From Septoria linicola (Eukaryota; Ascomycota; Dothideomycetes; Mycosphaerellales; Mycosphaerellaceae), in assembly GCA_024114885.1 (NCBI GenBank), contig CP099429.1:1302001-1366000 (forward strand): a DNA stretch of 64,000 bases. Direction: 5' to 3'. This document shows positions 9,052-19,834 of this stretch, piece after piece. The notes under the pieces were generated by a model. That model made no database searches. It was given only the letters and a program-made list of their open reading frames with translations, and was not told where the DNA came from. The position numbers and the translations under genes were made by a program. The first letter of the stretch is position 1; each line of letters starts with the position of its first letter.

Positions 9052-11367
9052 ATGCCTGCGCATCGTCTTCGTATAGACGGCGACTCCTTCCGTGACCCTC
9101 ACAATCGTCAAATAACACTCCATGGCATCAACATTGCAGCCGACACCAAGTTCCCAGCAACGCCCGACGTGCCCTCGCACATTCGCGAACGATTTTTTGA
9201 AGGCGATGATGTCTCGTTCGTGAATCGACCTTTTGCACTATCACAAGCTCACACACACTTCACACGTTTGCGAAAATGGGGCTTCAACACCATTCGATAT
9301 ATATTCACGTGGGAAGCTCTAGAGCACGCTGGGCCTGGTAAATACGATGAGGAGTTTATACAGCACACCATCGAAGTGCTCCGCGTGGCACAGCAATATG
9401 GCTTCTACGTGTTTATGGACCCTCATCAGGATGTCTGGTCGAGGTTCACTGGCGGCTCAGGCGCTCCCATGTGGACTGTTTATGCATGCGGTTTGGACCC
9501 AGAGAAGCTTAGGGCAGGCGAAGCAAGCATAGTGCAGAATACTTGGCCAGATCCGATAACCTTCCCAAAGATGACTTGGGCGACAAATTACTCCAGGCTA
9601 GCTGTGCAGACCATCTTCACGTTGTTCTTCAGCGGCAAGGCGTTCGCGCCCAAATGCGTGATTGAAGGGAAGAACATTCAGGATTATCTTCAGGATCATT
9701 TTGTTGGCGCATGTCAGCATTTGGCAAAAAGGATACGAGAGGCTGGAGATCTGGAGGGCGAGACCGTGATCGGTTATGAGACCATCAACGAGCCAAACAA
9801 AGGCTACTTTGGGCATCCGGATCTGACGAAGGTGCCGGAAGATCAAAAGCTGAGAAAACACACAACACCTACAGGATTCCAATCAATGCTCACCGGAGCG
9901 GGGAGAGCATTGGAGGTAGAGGTCTGGGACTTTGGTGGATTTGGACCGCACAAGGTGGGAACGCAGTTGATCGACCCCAAGGGCACATCGGCGTGGCTAG
10001 ATCCCAAGACTTGGGACGACACTAAATACGGCTGGAAAAGAGACCCGGAATGGAAGCTGGGGCAGTGTATCTGGGCACAACATGGTGTTTGGGACGCATC
10101 GAAGGACGAGCTGTTGAACGCGCAATACTTTGCCAAACATCCCACAACCGGCGAGAAGCTTGACCAAGAATACTGGACGAATCACGACTTTATGCATTTC
10201 TACAAACGATACCACAAGGCGATTCGAGATGTATGGAGCGAGGCATTTCTTCTCATGCAGCCTGCGCCATTTGAAATTCCACCTGAGATCAAGGGCACCC
10301 CGGAGGGCGACGATCCGAATATGATATTTGCGTCTCACTTCTACGACGGCATCACGCTCATTACCAAAAAGTGGAATCGCTGGTGGAACATCGACGTTCT
10401 TGGAGTGTTACGAGGCAGGTACAGCTCACCAGCGTTCGCAATCAAGCTGGGGGAACACGCGATACGAAATTGCTTCCGCGACCAATTAAGCGAAGTGCGA
10501 CGAGAAGGTATAGAGAACATGGGCGTGCATCCGTGTCTGTACACTGAAATTGGAATACCTTATGACATGGACGAGAAGCATGCTTACGACACTGGCGATT
10601 ACAGCAGCCAGACCGCTGCTATTGACGCGAACATGTTCGCGGTCGAGGGCAGTAAAGCGCAGGGCATGACATGGTGGTGTTACACGGCAACAAACAGCCA
10701 CTATTGGGGCGATCAGTGGAATGGAGAAGATCTCTCCATATACAGCTCAGAGGACAAGCCACTTCCAGGGCCGGAATTCATCAACGACAACAGCAGCAGA
10801 CTCTCCCTCGATCGCACGAGTCCGAGCTACAGCGAAAGCGCCAGCTCAGAACGATCGCCCGAGACACCTAGCAGTATACAGAAGACCTTGTCTGTGGAGA
10901 ACATGGAAGCCGCACCATCACTAAACAAGGCTACGCAGGGGCAGCAGGGCTACCGAGCAGCGGAGGCATATGTTCGTCCAGTGCCAATTGCAGTGCACGG
11001 CGCGATCAACGCATATGGCTTCGATTTGAGGAACTGCTCGTTCTCTCTCGACCTCACATCCCCATCATCAACACCCACCGACTACCCCACTGAAGTGTTC
11101 CTGCCCAAATTCCATTTCCCTCTCAGCACTCCTATGCGCACGCATGTTGAGACATCGGGTGGCAAATGGGAGATTACTGTCAGAGAGGATGTCAAAGGTG
11201 CAACTCAACAGATCTTGCGATGGTGGCATGGCGAAGGCGAGCAAAAGCTCAAGGTCACAGGCGTGAAGCGGGCGCGAGGCAAGATCGAGGGCGTCAGAGA
11301 TGATGCGCCCGAAGACTCGTATCTGCAGGCGTACTGGGAGATGGGCAAGAATTGCAGTGTCATGTAG
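9052..11367 (+). CDS. EGH1: GH5 steryl/ergosteryl beta-glucosidase, EGH1 / EGCrP2 type
   Basis: One exon of 771 codons encodes a glycoside hydrolase family 5 enzyme. Its N terminus (about residues 5-140) carries the substrate-pocket pattern with LHGINIAADTKFP, FNTIRYIFTWEALE and DPHQDVWSRFTGG. The predicted acid/base is Glu247 in INEPNKG and the predicted nucleophile is Glu499 in YTEIGIPYD. A Ser-rich insertion at about 580-630 separates the barrel from a beta-rich C-terminal domain, and the chain ends in Cys-Ser-Val-Met, a possible prenylation-like end. There is no signal peptide, in line with intracellular yeast Egh1 and cryptococcal Sgl1/EGCrP2, which remove glucose from ergosteryl glucoside. 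An activity on glucosylceramide is an alternative, because the family resembles endoglycoceramidases. The start ATG at 9052 is well placed. Confidence 0.88.
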   Translation: MPAHRLRIDGDSFRDPHNRQITLHGINIAADTKFPATPDVPSHIRERFFEGDDVSFVNRPFALSQAHTHFTRLRKWGFNTIRYIFTWEALEHAGPGKYDEEFIQHTIEVLRVAQQYGFYVFMDPHQDVWSRFTGGSGAPMWTVYACGLDPEKLRAGEASIVQNTWPDPITFPKMTWATNYSRLAVQTIFTLFFSGKAFAPKCVIEGKNIQDYLQDHFVGACQHLAKRIREAGDLEGETVIGYETINEPNKGYFGHPDLTKVPEDQKLRKHTTPTGFQSMLTGAGRALEVEVWDFGGFGPHKVGTQLIDPKGTSAWLDPKTWDDTKYGWKRDPEWKLGQCIWAQHGVWDASKDELLNAQYFAKHPTTGEKLDQEYWTNHDFMHFYKRYHKAIRDVWSEAFLLMQPAPFEIPPEIKGTPEGDDPNMIFASHFYDGITLITKKWNRWWNIDVLGVLRGRYSSPAFAIKLGEHAIRNCFRDQLSEVRREGIENMGVHPCLYTEIGIPYDMDEKHAYDTGDYSSQTAAIDANMFAVEGSKAQGMTWWCYTATNSHYWGDQWNGEDLSIYSSEDKPLPGPEFINDNSSRLSLDRTSPSYSESASSERSPETPSSIQKTLSVENMEAAPSLNKATQGQQGYRAAEAYVRPVPIAVHGAINAYGFDLRNCSFSLDLTSPSSTPTDYPTEVFLPKFHFPLSTPMRTHVETSGGKWEITVREDVKGATQQILRWWHGEGEQKLKVTGVKRARGKIEGVRDDAPEDSYLQAYWEMGKNCSVM

Positions 11368-12338
11368 GGTTGCACGTCAATGCAGTCAATGATAATGAGA
11401 TATAATGACGCCTATATCGAATCTGAGGACAGGGCATGAGATGCTATGTGCTATGAGAGTTTTCTTTCTCATGGGTATACCACACCGCCTTACAGTCCCG
11501 CAGGCCTGACAAAGTTCACATCGTTTCTGCTCCAATACACCATGTAGATGTGTACCTGGGTGGCTTGTGAGCCGCTAATGAGTGACTACTGCTGTACTCC
11601 CTGCCGTTGTAGCTGGCGTACAGCTACTATGCTTCCTCTCGATTGGCCGTATAGCTGCTTGATGTGCACTTGTGGCTTCGGAGCCGCCGTAGAGGTCCTT
11701 GGTGCCATTGGACGTGAGGACAAGTATGGCAGAGCTCAAAGCCTCTGGTTGCTTTGTAGTGCAACGTGATAGAAGTTCGTGGCGGTCTGCGAGCTCAAGT
11801 CGGCAGTCATGCCGTTTCGAGGACAGCATGAGCGAGATGGAGAAGTATCTCGCCTTGTAGGGCTGATGTGCTTGGTGTGCACAGGCCACAGATGGCGGGG
11901 AGCATGCGTAACAACACCACCCAGGCGTTTACCAAGCCTTTCAAGTGCACACTCTAGTTCATGACCAACCTCTCGCCTCTAACCTAAGATTTGTATAGAC
12001 CTCGGACCATCATTCAAGAGTATCTGTGTATCGCGCCTTACTACTGTCAGTGCGCTACGCACACTTTCCCGATATATTAACGACTCAGCCTTCCAGACTT
12101 ACGACTCAATCTCCTCGGAACAGACTGCGCCTGAGCGGAGCTAAGATATCCCCAGCTCGAGGACCAGGATCGTTACTTGGAAGTCCGTCACAGGCACCAC
12201 ATCGTCAGCAGACTATAGCAGCAGCTTCTTCTCGGCGCAGAGCCGATCGTTCCGGGCGAACCATCTTGTCTCGCGCCTTCGCGCATACAGAGTCTTCTAA
12301 CATCGCAATCGCTCGAGGAGCGCCTGAATTTTCTCCAG
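11368..12338. other. Intergenic region upstream of the metacaspase gene
   Basis: These 970 bases hold the 3' flank of the GH5 gene and the promoter and leader of the metacaspase gene. Only short unconvincing open frames are present. No RNA gene or repeat was recognised. Confidence 0.4.
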
Positions 12339-13821
12339 ATGTCTTTCTTTCCAGGCCAAGGCTACCATAACCAGCAAGGGCCTCCGCCTCAGCAGTATGG
12401 TGGTCCTCCACAGTACGGGAACAATGGCTATCCGCCGCCTCAGCAGTACCCTCCACAACAATATGGCGCTCCAAGCCCTCAACCACCTCCGAACTATGGC
12501 TACGGAGGTCCCCCACCGCCTCAGCAATACCAGCAAGGCCCTCCGCCCCCAGGGCAGTATGGCCAGCCTCCGCCAGGCAACTACAATCGACCGCCGCCAG
12601 GCCCACCCCAACAGCAAGGATATGGCCGACCCGTGAGTGACGGAACTGGAGCTTTATGATTTAGAGCGCAAGACTAATGCTGACTTAGCCACCTCCTCCA
12701 CAACAGCAACAACAGTTTGGTCATGGTGCGCCCTCGCACATGACATTCCAGTACTCGAACTGTACCGGACGACGAAAGGCACTGCTGATCGGAATCAACT
12801 ACTTTAGCCAGCGAGGGCAACTGCGAGGATGTATCAATGATGTGAAGAATATGTCGGGCTACTTGAACGAGTTCTTTGGATACAAGCGGGAGGACATGGT
12901 CATCTTGACGGACGATCAGCAGAATCCTATGAGTCAGCCTACGAAACAGAATATCTTGCGCGCGATGCACTGGCTGGTGAAAGATGCCAGGCCGAATGAC
13001 TCGCTTTTCTTCCACTATTCTGGACATGGAGGACAGACGAAAGATTTGGACGGTGATGAAGAGGATGGATACGACGAGGTCATCTATCCTGTGGACTTTA
13101 GACAGGCAGGACATATTGTGGACGATGAGATGCATCGCATCATGTAAGTCGGAAAGAGCTCTTCAGGACCAAGGACATACTGACAGAAGCAGGGTTGGAT
13201 CTCTGCAGCCCGGAGTACGATTGACCGCTATCTTCGATTCCTGCCACTCTGGATCTGCGCTCGACCTTCCATATATTTACTCGACGCAAGGTGTGCTCAA
13301 AGAGCCAAATTTGGCGAAAGAAGCTGGACAAGGTCTGCTCGGTATCGTCGGATCGTACGCAAAGGGCGACATTGGTGGTATGCTGTCTACAGCTACGGGA
13401 CTCTTCAAGAAGGCCACATCTGGTGGCGATACACGCGAGAAGAATCTCCGAACGAAGACGAGTCCTGCGGATGTCATCATGTGGAGTGGAAGCAAGGACA
13501 GTCAGACATCGTGAGTATAGCTTGTGTGGACGACTGACGAACTACGTACTGACACGTTCGATCACAGGCAAGACGCAAACATCGCAGGTCAGGCGACAGG
13601 CGCCATGTCATGGGCCTTCGTCACAGCGCTCAAGAAGAACCCACAGCAGAGCTATGTCCAACTCCTCAACAGCATTCGTGACGAGCTAGAGGGACGATAC
13701 TCGCAGAAGCCGCAGCTCAGCTGCAGTCACCCTCTCGGTGAGTCTACTACATTGATACAGTTTCAAGAGCTATCTCAATACTGACTCCTCACCAGATACC
13801 AACTTGCTTTACGTCATGTAG
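12339..13821 (+). CDS. MCA1: Metacaspase with Q/P/Y-rich N terminus (5 exons)
   Basis: Five exons, 12339-12632, 12689-13143, 13193-13510, 13568-13737 and 13796-13821, give 420 residues; all junctions fit GT-AG rules and phase. Residues 1-110 are built of Pro, Gln, Tyr and Gly repeats (QYGGPPQYG-like), the prion-like N domain of type-I fungal metacaspases. The peptidase domain follows from about residue 120. His211 in HYSGHGG and Cys267 in FDSCHSG form the catalytic dyad, and the acidic patch DEEDGYDE lies between them. Metacaspases are calcium-dependent cysteine proteases that cut after Arg/Lys and act in protein quality control, ageing and regulated death. The last coding exon is only 26 bases and adds DTNLLYVM; the family normally ends in a similar way. 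Confidence 0.92.
12369..12632 (+). repeat. Low-complexity CAG/CCG-rich coding repeat
   Basis: Within the first metacaspase exon, short units coding for Pro, Gln and Tyr (cct cag cag tat-like) recur imperfectly throughout. This is a coding low-complexity tract; such tracts vary in length between strains and can drive aggregation of the protein. Confidence 0.7.
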
Positions 13822-14631
13822 AAACCACGAGTTAGCATCACGATCACGAATGCCGTTGGGCAATGGAGACATGGGATACGGATTGGAAAATGAAGTTGCT
13901 CATCGCATGGTTGATGCGTGGAAATGCTGCTTGCGAGCTGTTGTACATTGTATGTGCTCGAGATAAGAATCTAAATGCGCAGTTTGCATCGTTGGCAGAA
14001 TCGAAGTTATGAATACAATCGCGAAGTACCTGTGTCCGGTTCTTGTGTCAAACAGGTACGGCGACACCGAGCCATTGTGGAATTGAAGACGAGGCGATGA
14101 GAATGAAGACCTGTTCCAGTTGACACCACGTCTGCCACTTGATATCGTGTGTTTCGGACATGTACATTTGGTGGACGATTCGACTTGTCACTAGCCAGGT
14201 CCATCGGCGAGGTGGACGCAAGCTCTCGTACCACCACTTGTCGATTCTAGCGACTGGCGTGAGCCAAGATGCTGGTTGAGGTGTAGCCACCAACGGTGGT
14301 ATCCTTTTGAGGGGCATTATTCAGAGGAGGTACGAAAGCTCACATGCCAAGGCCTCGCTACGATAGCGGTCACACGTTCACGGGCTTGGTCATAGCACAG
14401 TCAAGAGTAATGAGAGAAGGGAGAACATGTCAACAGAAAATAATTTGATTCTGGGGTATCTGAATCTGTCCACGCCTTTGTGGCGGGCTCCAATGCTGCC
14501 GTTACCTCATGCTCCAGTCATGCTCGTCATACTGTAGTAGTCATCGTGCTGTGACATCGTTAGCAACTGAGGTTAACTGGAGGATGTGATGAAGTGACGA
14601 ACCTTGTAGTGTCGGAAGATCCGCCAACAGC
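13822..14631. other. Intergenic region between convergent genes
   Basis: This 810-base space lies between the 3' ends of the metacaspase and CCG-1-like genes. A minus-strand frame 14317-14048 (89 codons, unusually rich in Trp) starts with ATG and ends with TGA. It has no recognised domain and is reported only as an observation. Confidence 0.35.
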
Positions 14632-14898
14632 TTAGATGGACTCCTTGTTGACCTTGGCAGAGCCCTCGTGCTTCTCCTGAGTCATCTTGTCGCTGATGGC
14701 GCCAGTGGCACCGCTGACACGGTCACCAATGCTGGAGTTTGGGGTGTTGCCCTTGGCCTGCTCCTTGTTGGCCTCCTTGGAAGCCTCAGCGGACTTGCCC
14801 TGGATGGTGTCGGAGACGTAGTTGGCGGCGTTGCCGATGGAGTTGGAGATCTGGCCAACGATGCCCTCGTTTGGCTTATCGGCGTTTGGTGCAGACAT
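14632..14898 (-). CDS. Glucose-repressible/clock-controlled small stress protein (CCG-1/Grg1 family)
   Basis: The gene is intronless and encodes 88 hydrophilic residues. The core with NAANYVSDTIQGKSAEASKE, then KEQAKG and finally VNKES near the end follows the pattern of Neurospora grg-1/ccg-1 products: a short LEA-like protein rich in Lys, Glu, Ala, Ser and Asn without Cys, Trp or a folded core. Family transcripts are strongly induced by glucose starvation, conidiation, stress and the circadian clock. The biochemical role is unknown; protection of other proteins has been proposed. It stands alone with a long upstream region, as is common for strongly regulated genes. Regulation is inferred from the family, since no site was verified here. 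Confidence 0.8.
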   Translation of the reverse strand: MSAPNADKPNEGIVGQISNSIGNAANYVSDTIQGKSAEASKEANKEQAKGNTPNSSIGDRVSGATGAISDKMTQEKHEGSAKVNKESI

Positions 14899-17219
14899 GT
14901 TGATGGTTGTGTGGTTGATTGGTTGGTTTGTGTGTGTTTGTGGTGTGTGACTTGATTTGTTGTCGTGGATGAAGAGGAAAGGAAGTTGAAGCAGTGGCAG
15001 AAGTCCTTCTTGTATTCGTGTCTCCTGCAGGCAACTACCCCTCCATCGTTGCTTGCTACCTCACTCTGGGTGAATGTGGGCTGTTTGCAGTTGCAGTGAG
15101 GTGAATGACCAGTTTGCGCGTCACGTAAAGCGGGTAACAACGCGGAGCGAGCCAATGGCCAACCCTGTTGTCGTCGCGTACCTGGCTGAAGGCGCGAGCC
15201 TGTGACGTAGCTCCTTCCATGTGACAACGGTCGCTATCACGAAGATGCTCGTGCTTTCGACACAAGATGTGGCAATCCTGGAAAGGTGAGGGTCAAATGA
15301 CCGCATTGCGGGCTGAAATGCATGTGAAGGTGAAGATGCGGCTCAAGGTTGTGCATACCGTATGCGAGTCAGTTAAGGTTGATCGTTGTGCATACCGCAT
15401 GGCAGGCAATTTGCGTGATATATGTTGCCTCATAGCAGGATCATCATTGACGTAGTGGCAGGCCGTCCGGGTGGAGGACCTGGAGGGCTGTTGTCTCGTG
15501 CTTGCGGTGTGTCTCGACTCTCGAGGCCTCCATTTCATGTCCACGCTGCACAGCCATTTTTCGATTTTGCTCTGGCCCCAGCGAGGAAAGACACATTGCC
15601 GAGGCATGATGTGAACGGCAACGCCTTGGGTTATCCGCCCAGTATTGGTGCTTTCGGCAGCGTGTGTTGTCTGATCAGGGCGACCTGATCATGAGTCCAG
15701 ACCACGTTAAGCAGAAGTTGACAACGCACACCTATTGCCATTCTCATTCTGTGGAGGGTGGCTGACATGGCCTAGACTCAATTCCTGCGGACCTGAGCCC
15801 GTCGTCTAGCTCCACTCCCCATCGCTTCTTATACGAACGGACTTCTTGAGTGGGCGGCCGATGGACTGTCCGTGAAGAGACACTTGACGACTGTCAACAT
15901 CATATTGATATCGGAAAAGGATGACTATCAAGTAGCGCGACCAGCCATCCTTTTCTTCCTCTACCATAAGCGGAGCTGGAGTCCGAAGGCCGATAGAGGA
16001 TCGAGATTTCGAAATTCTACGAACCCTGCAGTGAGCGCAATGCCCGAATTCGACTAAGTTAGCCAGACCTTGTCTCGAACTCTGCCGACGTCCTCTTGTA
16101 GCGTGCTGCAGGTCTAAGCCGCAAGAATCTTCATCGACACATGGGCAACTATCAGCGATGTGTTCCCTATCCTCGATATGTGGTTCTTCACCCGTAATTA
16201 TCGCAGCGCCTTAGTAGGCATCGGTTCTCGCCACGCAGGGATGTCTATGTCTCGACGTCATTTCTCCTTGAGAAAACAATCAGCTCCTGTCGAAAATCGT
16301 GATCGAACGCTGAGCAGATCGTGGTTTAGACGTCTGATCTTGCTGTGGATTGGAGATTCCGGCCACGGCAGGTCAACAACGAGACTTGTGGTCTGAGATC
16401 TCACCGCGTCAAGCCTGCGACAAGTCCATCCTGTTCCTTGTTCCGAAGACAATTGCACCGCCAACGCTGACGACGATCGATCTGCCCGCGATCTGCGCAT
16501 ACCAGTTGCACCTGGATGCTCATTCAGCATTCTGAGCTCGCCATCTATTGGGTTGGGAGGACAGCATCACAGCGGTAAGGTCGAGCGTGGTGTTGCTAGG
16601 CGGATAGAGTCATTCATAACTTCGATAAGCTACGAGAAAAGGCCCTGACACTCATGCTCACTCGGCGCAGGCTCCGAGGATGACATGTGGGGAGCCCTCA
16701 CTGCCAGGGCACATGTCTTGCGCTGCACCAACACCACTAGGCCAATCTCACAACCAAGCTAAAAATTTGGTCATACAACCAGATCGAGCATGTGTTGCGA
16801 GCACGGAGTGATAGTAGCCTGCAAACACTCGTACACGGGAAAGGCGCTGGATCTTAAGGAAGTCTTCACAATCTGACGCTCCCAAATGGCCTCCTATCCT
16901 CCTTCTCACACGTCATCCAGGATAGTCCATTCGCACGTTCTCGAGAATTTTGATCGCACTACATGAGAGCCAGCTGAAGGGCGAATGTACTGCTATCGCA
17001 ACAGCAGGTATGGTACCCGTAAGGACATCGGCTGGTACACGCCGAGGAGAGGCGCGCCAGGGTCGCTTGAGCGCCCATTCGCTATGCTTTCATGTGTCGG
17101 GTATACTGTGGATCACTACGATTTCTAACACTTTGCACCCGCTCATCTGCTTGGAAGGATAGGGACAAAGACACCTCTACCACATCCTACTTGGCCACGA
17201 TAATGCTTCTAGTAAAGCC
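14899..17219. other. Gene-poor 2.3-kb stretch
   Basis: No convincing coding region is visible between the CCG-1-like gene and the bZIP gene. Open frames are short, overlapping and without domain features. The stretch near 14899-15300 is the likely promoter and leader of the CCG-1-like gene, and the last few hundred bases those of the bZIP gene. A small perfect hairpin at 15672-15691 is listed separately. Degenerated mobile-element sequence is possible but was not identified. Confidence 0.4.
15672..15691. repeat. Perfect 8-bp hairpin with GCGA loop
   Basis: TGATCAGG (15672-15679) and CCTGATCA (15684-15691) are exact reverse complements around the four bases GCGA, which in RNA would be a stable GNRA tetraloop. 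The arms contain the palindrome TGATCA, so the site could equally be a DNA-binding element. No function is claimed. Confidence 0.4.
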
Positions 17220-18238
17220 ATGGACAGACTACGCTCAGCAGTCGGAACAACAAGCGACCGTCAAGAGGCGGAGACAGTGCCGGGGTGTGTCTTAGCGGAT
17301 TGCCTACCCTTCATCGGTCGGAACGCTGACGAAACAAACAAAGCATCTACAGCAACAACCCTCAATTGTCTTACGAAGGTGTAGATAACGTAACATTGCC
17401 GGATGTCACCAACCCGTCAAATGCGATCCCACTCCCAACTCCAGGCACATGGGTTGATCAACAGCTTGCGTTCGGTGTTCCACTTGATCTGGAGACGCCT
17501 TCACTGCCCAACCTCCACACCGCAGGAATGGATTTGAACAATTCCATCACTCCTGTCAACCCATCATCAACTGCGACCCCAGAAATCCCGACGCCAGCAC
17601 TTGCCAATCAGTCAATACCACCCCACGCTTTATATCAACCGCAAGAGCCACTTCCCCATCCACGAAAGCTCATGGGCAGTAGCACGGCGTTCCCTGTCCC
17701 GCTGCGTCTTCACACGCAGAGTATAGCGCCCTCTGAGCAGTCCTTCCATCAGACACCATCTCAGTCGCCTGTGTTCGCACACCGTGGCGGGCCAGGGCTT
17801 CGCGCATCTCAGAGCGCAGTCAACATGTCAATGTCGTACGAGGGACTTCCAGAACGTCCTAATAGTAGTGGAGGCGCTCAGTCCTCAAGTCTCCGCAAGC
17901 GCGGCAAAGGTATCGCTGAGAGTGGCAGTGACGAAGATGAAGACACTCAGGAGGACGACAAACTCAAACTTAATCGCGAACGTAACCGTCTAGCCGCAGC
18001 CAAAACCCGTCGAAAGAAGAAGAGGTCGGCAAAGGAGACTGAGGAACGAGCCAAGGAGATAGAGGAAACGAACGCCCGCTTGCACCAAGAAGTGCGCACC
18101 CTTCGAGACGCTTTTTCTACCCTGCGATACTGTGCACTATCGCATGATCCGGCTGCAGGATGCACTTGTGTTGGCATCCATCAATATAACGAGCATATGG
18201 CTAAAGAGGTCGCAAAGGAAGTTGCCAAGGGCCTATAG
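17220..18238 (+). CDS. bZIP transcription factor (2 exons, 316 aa)
   Basis: Two exons, 17220-17284 and 17353-18238, give 316 residues. The large exon has no usable ATG at its 5' end. An upstream exon starting at GCCATGG (17220), donor GTGTGT, a CTGAC branch and acceptor CTACAG join in matching phase and supply a start. The N-terminal two thirds are Pro/Ser/Thr-rich and probably disordered activation sequence. A basic region at about 225-245 carries NRERNRLAAAKTRRKKK, the N-x7-R bZIP DNA-contact pattern, followed by a short leucine-zipper-like helix and a Cys-containing segment (AAGCTCVG). Fungal bZIPs of this ATF/CREB-like kind bind ACGT-type sites and act in stress or development. The specific paralogue is not identified. 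The acidic stretch before the basic region is typical. Confidence 0.8.
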
Positions 18239-18863
18239 CGACTTTGTTACGCTCACGCGATGATGCCAGACACTACCAACGAATCACGGTTCCGAGGACC
18301 ATTTTGCCAATATGCGTGAGAGTAGTAGGCAGCTTGAAGCGACCGTACACTACGTCACAATGCTTTCACAGAGCTGCTTGGATCGGCTGGAAGACACGCT
18401 GTTGGAGCAACAGCACTTCCGGTGGGTTTAAACAACTACCAGTAAATGGACGCAGCGCGATGATCTTTGTGGCTACGAGAGTGGAGGGGCTGAAGCTGCA
18501 ACACGGCTGCCACCCCACTGCATACTGGACCTTCGCCCAGTGCGTGCACATGATGCTTGGACTATTTTGGCACGCTGGATAGATTTTCACGTTACGGCTC
18601 TCTATTCGGTCCTCATCATAGATGATTCACGAGAATATGATCAATTCACCTAGACGCGGTCGATGCTGCGGACATGCGAGATTACTTCTGCATACGGATA
18701 CAGGAATGCCTAGCTTAGACTCACTTCACCTCACTTACAGCTGATGCATACCTGCATCGTTCCAGCCTCGCTTCACACGATACAGAATGTCCTAGACCAG
18801 CTCACTTTCCATCTCGATTCTGCTATGACATAAGCTGAGACTTGCAGCCGCAGCACTTCCATC
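18239..18863. other. Intergenic region
   Basis: These 625 bases between two same-strand genes show only short, domain-free open frames. They should carry the bZIP terminator and the next promoter. Nothing else was recognised. Confidence 0.4.
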
Positions 18864-19598
18864 ATGACACGGTTTGGCCTGTCGCTCACAGCTTTGAAAA
18901 TAGGCCGCCACTACTTCTTGCCTCAAATTATGACCAACGCCATCCCTACTGCGATCACGATGAGCGCCAAAGCATCACCCACCACTTTCTTGGGTCTACC
19001 GCCTCAACTTAGAGCCGAGATTTACATTCATGCCCTCGTCACCAAAGATAACATCAACTTGCATCGCAGAAAGGGCAGAATCGTGGGGAGACTCTGCCGA
19101 TACAACAGCACACTCAAGCATGATTCACTCGGCAAGCAGTTCGCGACTGGCCTACTACGTGCAAGCAAACAGGTCAAAGCCGAGACTGGACCTCTTCTGC
19201 ACGGGAACAACGTCTTCCTCGTTGCCAGCAGCGACCACTTCGCCGAGTGGATCCAGAAGATAGGCAAGAACGCAGGGGCTGTGCGCCTGATCAAGTTACT
19301 CTACGCCAGCACGTGCCACCGATTCTTCTTTGACACATTGCTGTCTTCTGTGCCAAGCCTGTCGAGGCTCGAGATACCATACGGTAGGCTTTCAAGAGTC
19401 GACGATACCATCGTTCATCTGAAGCGCTTTGTGGTGGCAAAGGTGAAGAAAGGTCAGGGCAGTAATGCATTATCCGATGCATTGAGTATCTTCGCATTCT
19501 ACGATGATCGTGACTTCGGATGCACAACTTCGGGGTCAGGTAAGATGGTCGAGGCGTACACTCAGCAAGTGAGAATGGAACTGGCGAGGTTGATGTAG
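18864..19598 (+). CDS. 2EXR/F-box-like domain protein (244 aa)
   Basis: A single exon encodes 244 residues from an ATG in good context (CATCATGAC). An in-frame Met at residue 23 is an alternative start, and the extra N terminus is not needed for the domain. The segment FLGLPPQLRAEIYIHAL (about residues 43-60) matches the LPxELRxxIYxxAL pattern that opens many Pezizomycotina 2EXR/F-box-like proteins, followed by a typical basic spacer and GLLRASKQVKAETGPLLHGNN, where the family reads xLLxxxxxIxxExxxxxYxxN. These very expanded families are mostly uncharacterised; some F-box relatives act in SCF ubiquitin ligases, which cannot be assumed here. It runs toward the convergent amidoligase gene. Confidence 0.7.
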   Translation: MTRFGLSLTALKIGRHYFLPQIMTNAIPTAITMSAKASPTTFLGLPPQLRAEIYIHALVTKDNINLHRRKGRIVGRLCRYNSTLKHDSLGKQFATGLLRASKQVKAETGPLLHGNNVFLVASSDHFAEWIQKIGKNAGAVRLIKLLYASTCHRFFFDTLLSSVPSLSRLEIPYGRLSRVDDTIVHLKRFVVAKVKKGQGSNALSDALSIFAFYDDRDFGCTTSGSGKMVEAYTQQVRMELARLM

Positions 19599-19834
19599 CG
19601 ATCCCTGTTACAGCTGGCCTGAGACTTGGTGCGTGCCACGGCAGCATAGTCTGATATACCTTTCCATTCGACGATAGACGTGAGAACACTCTGGCGGGCC
19701 CAGAAGTAGAACGGAGGGAGCACTTTTGGGTAAGAGAATATATGAGAGGTTTACTTACGGCACTACCTTTGTCCAAATGTCGCGAGTCATACATGCACAT
19801 TCTGTCACCATGATCGCTGATCAAACGGAGAGCA

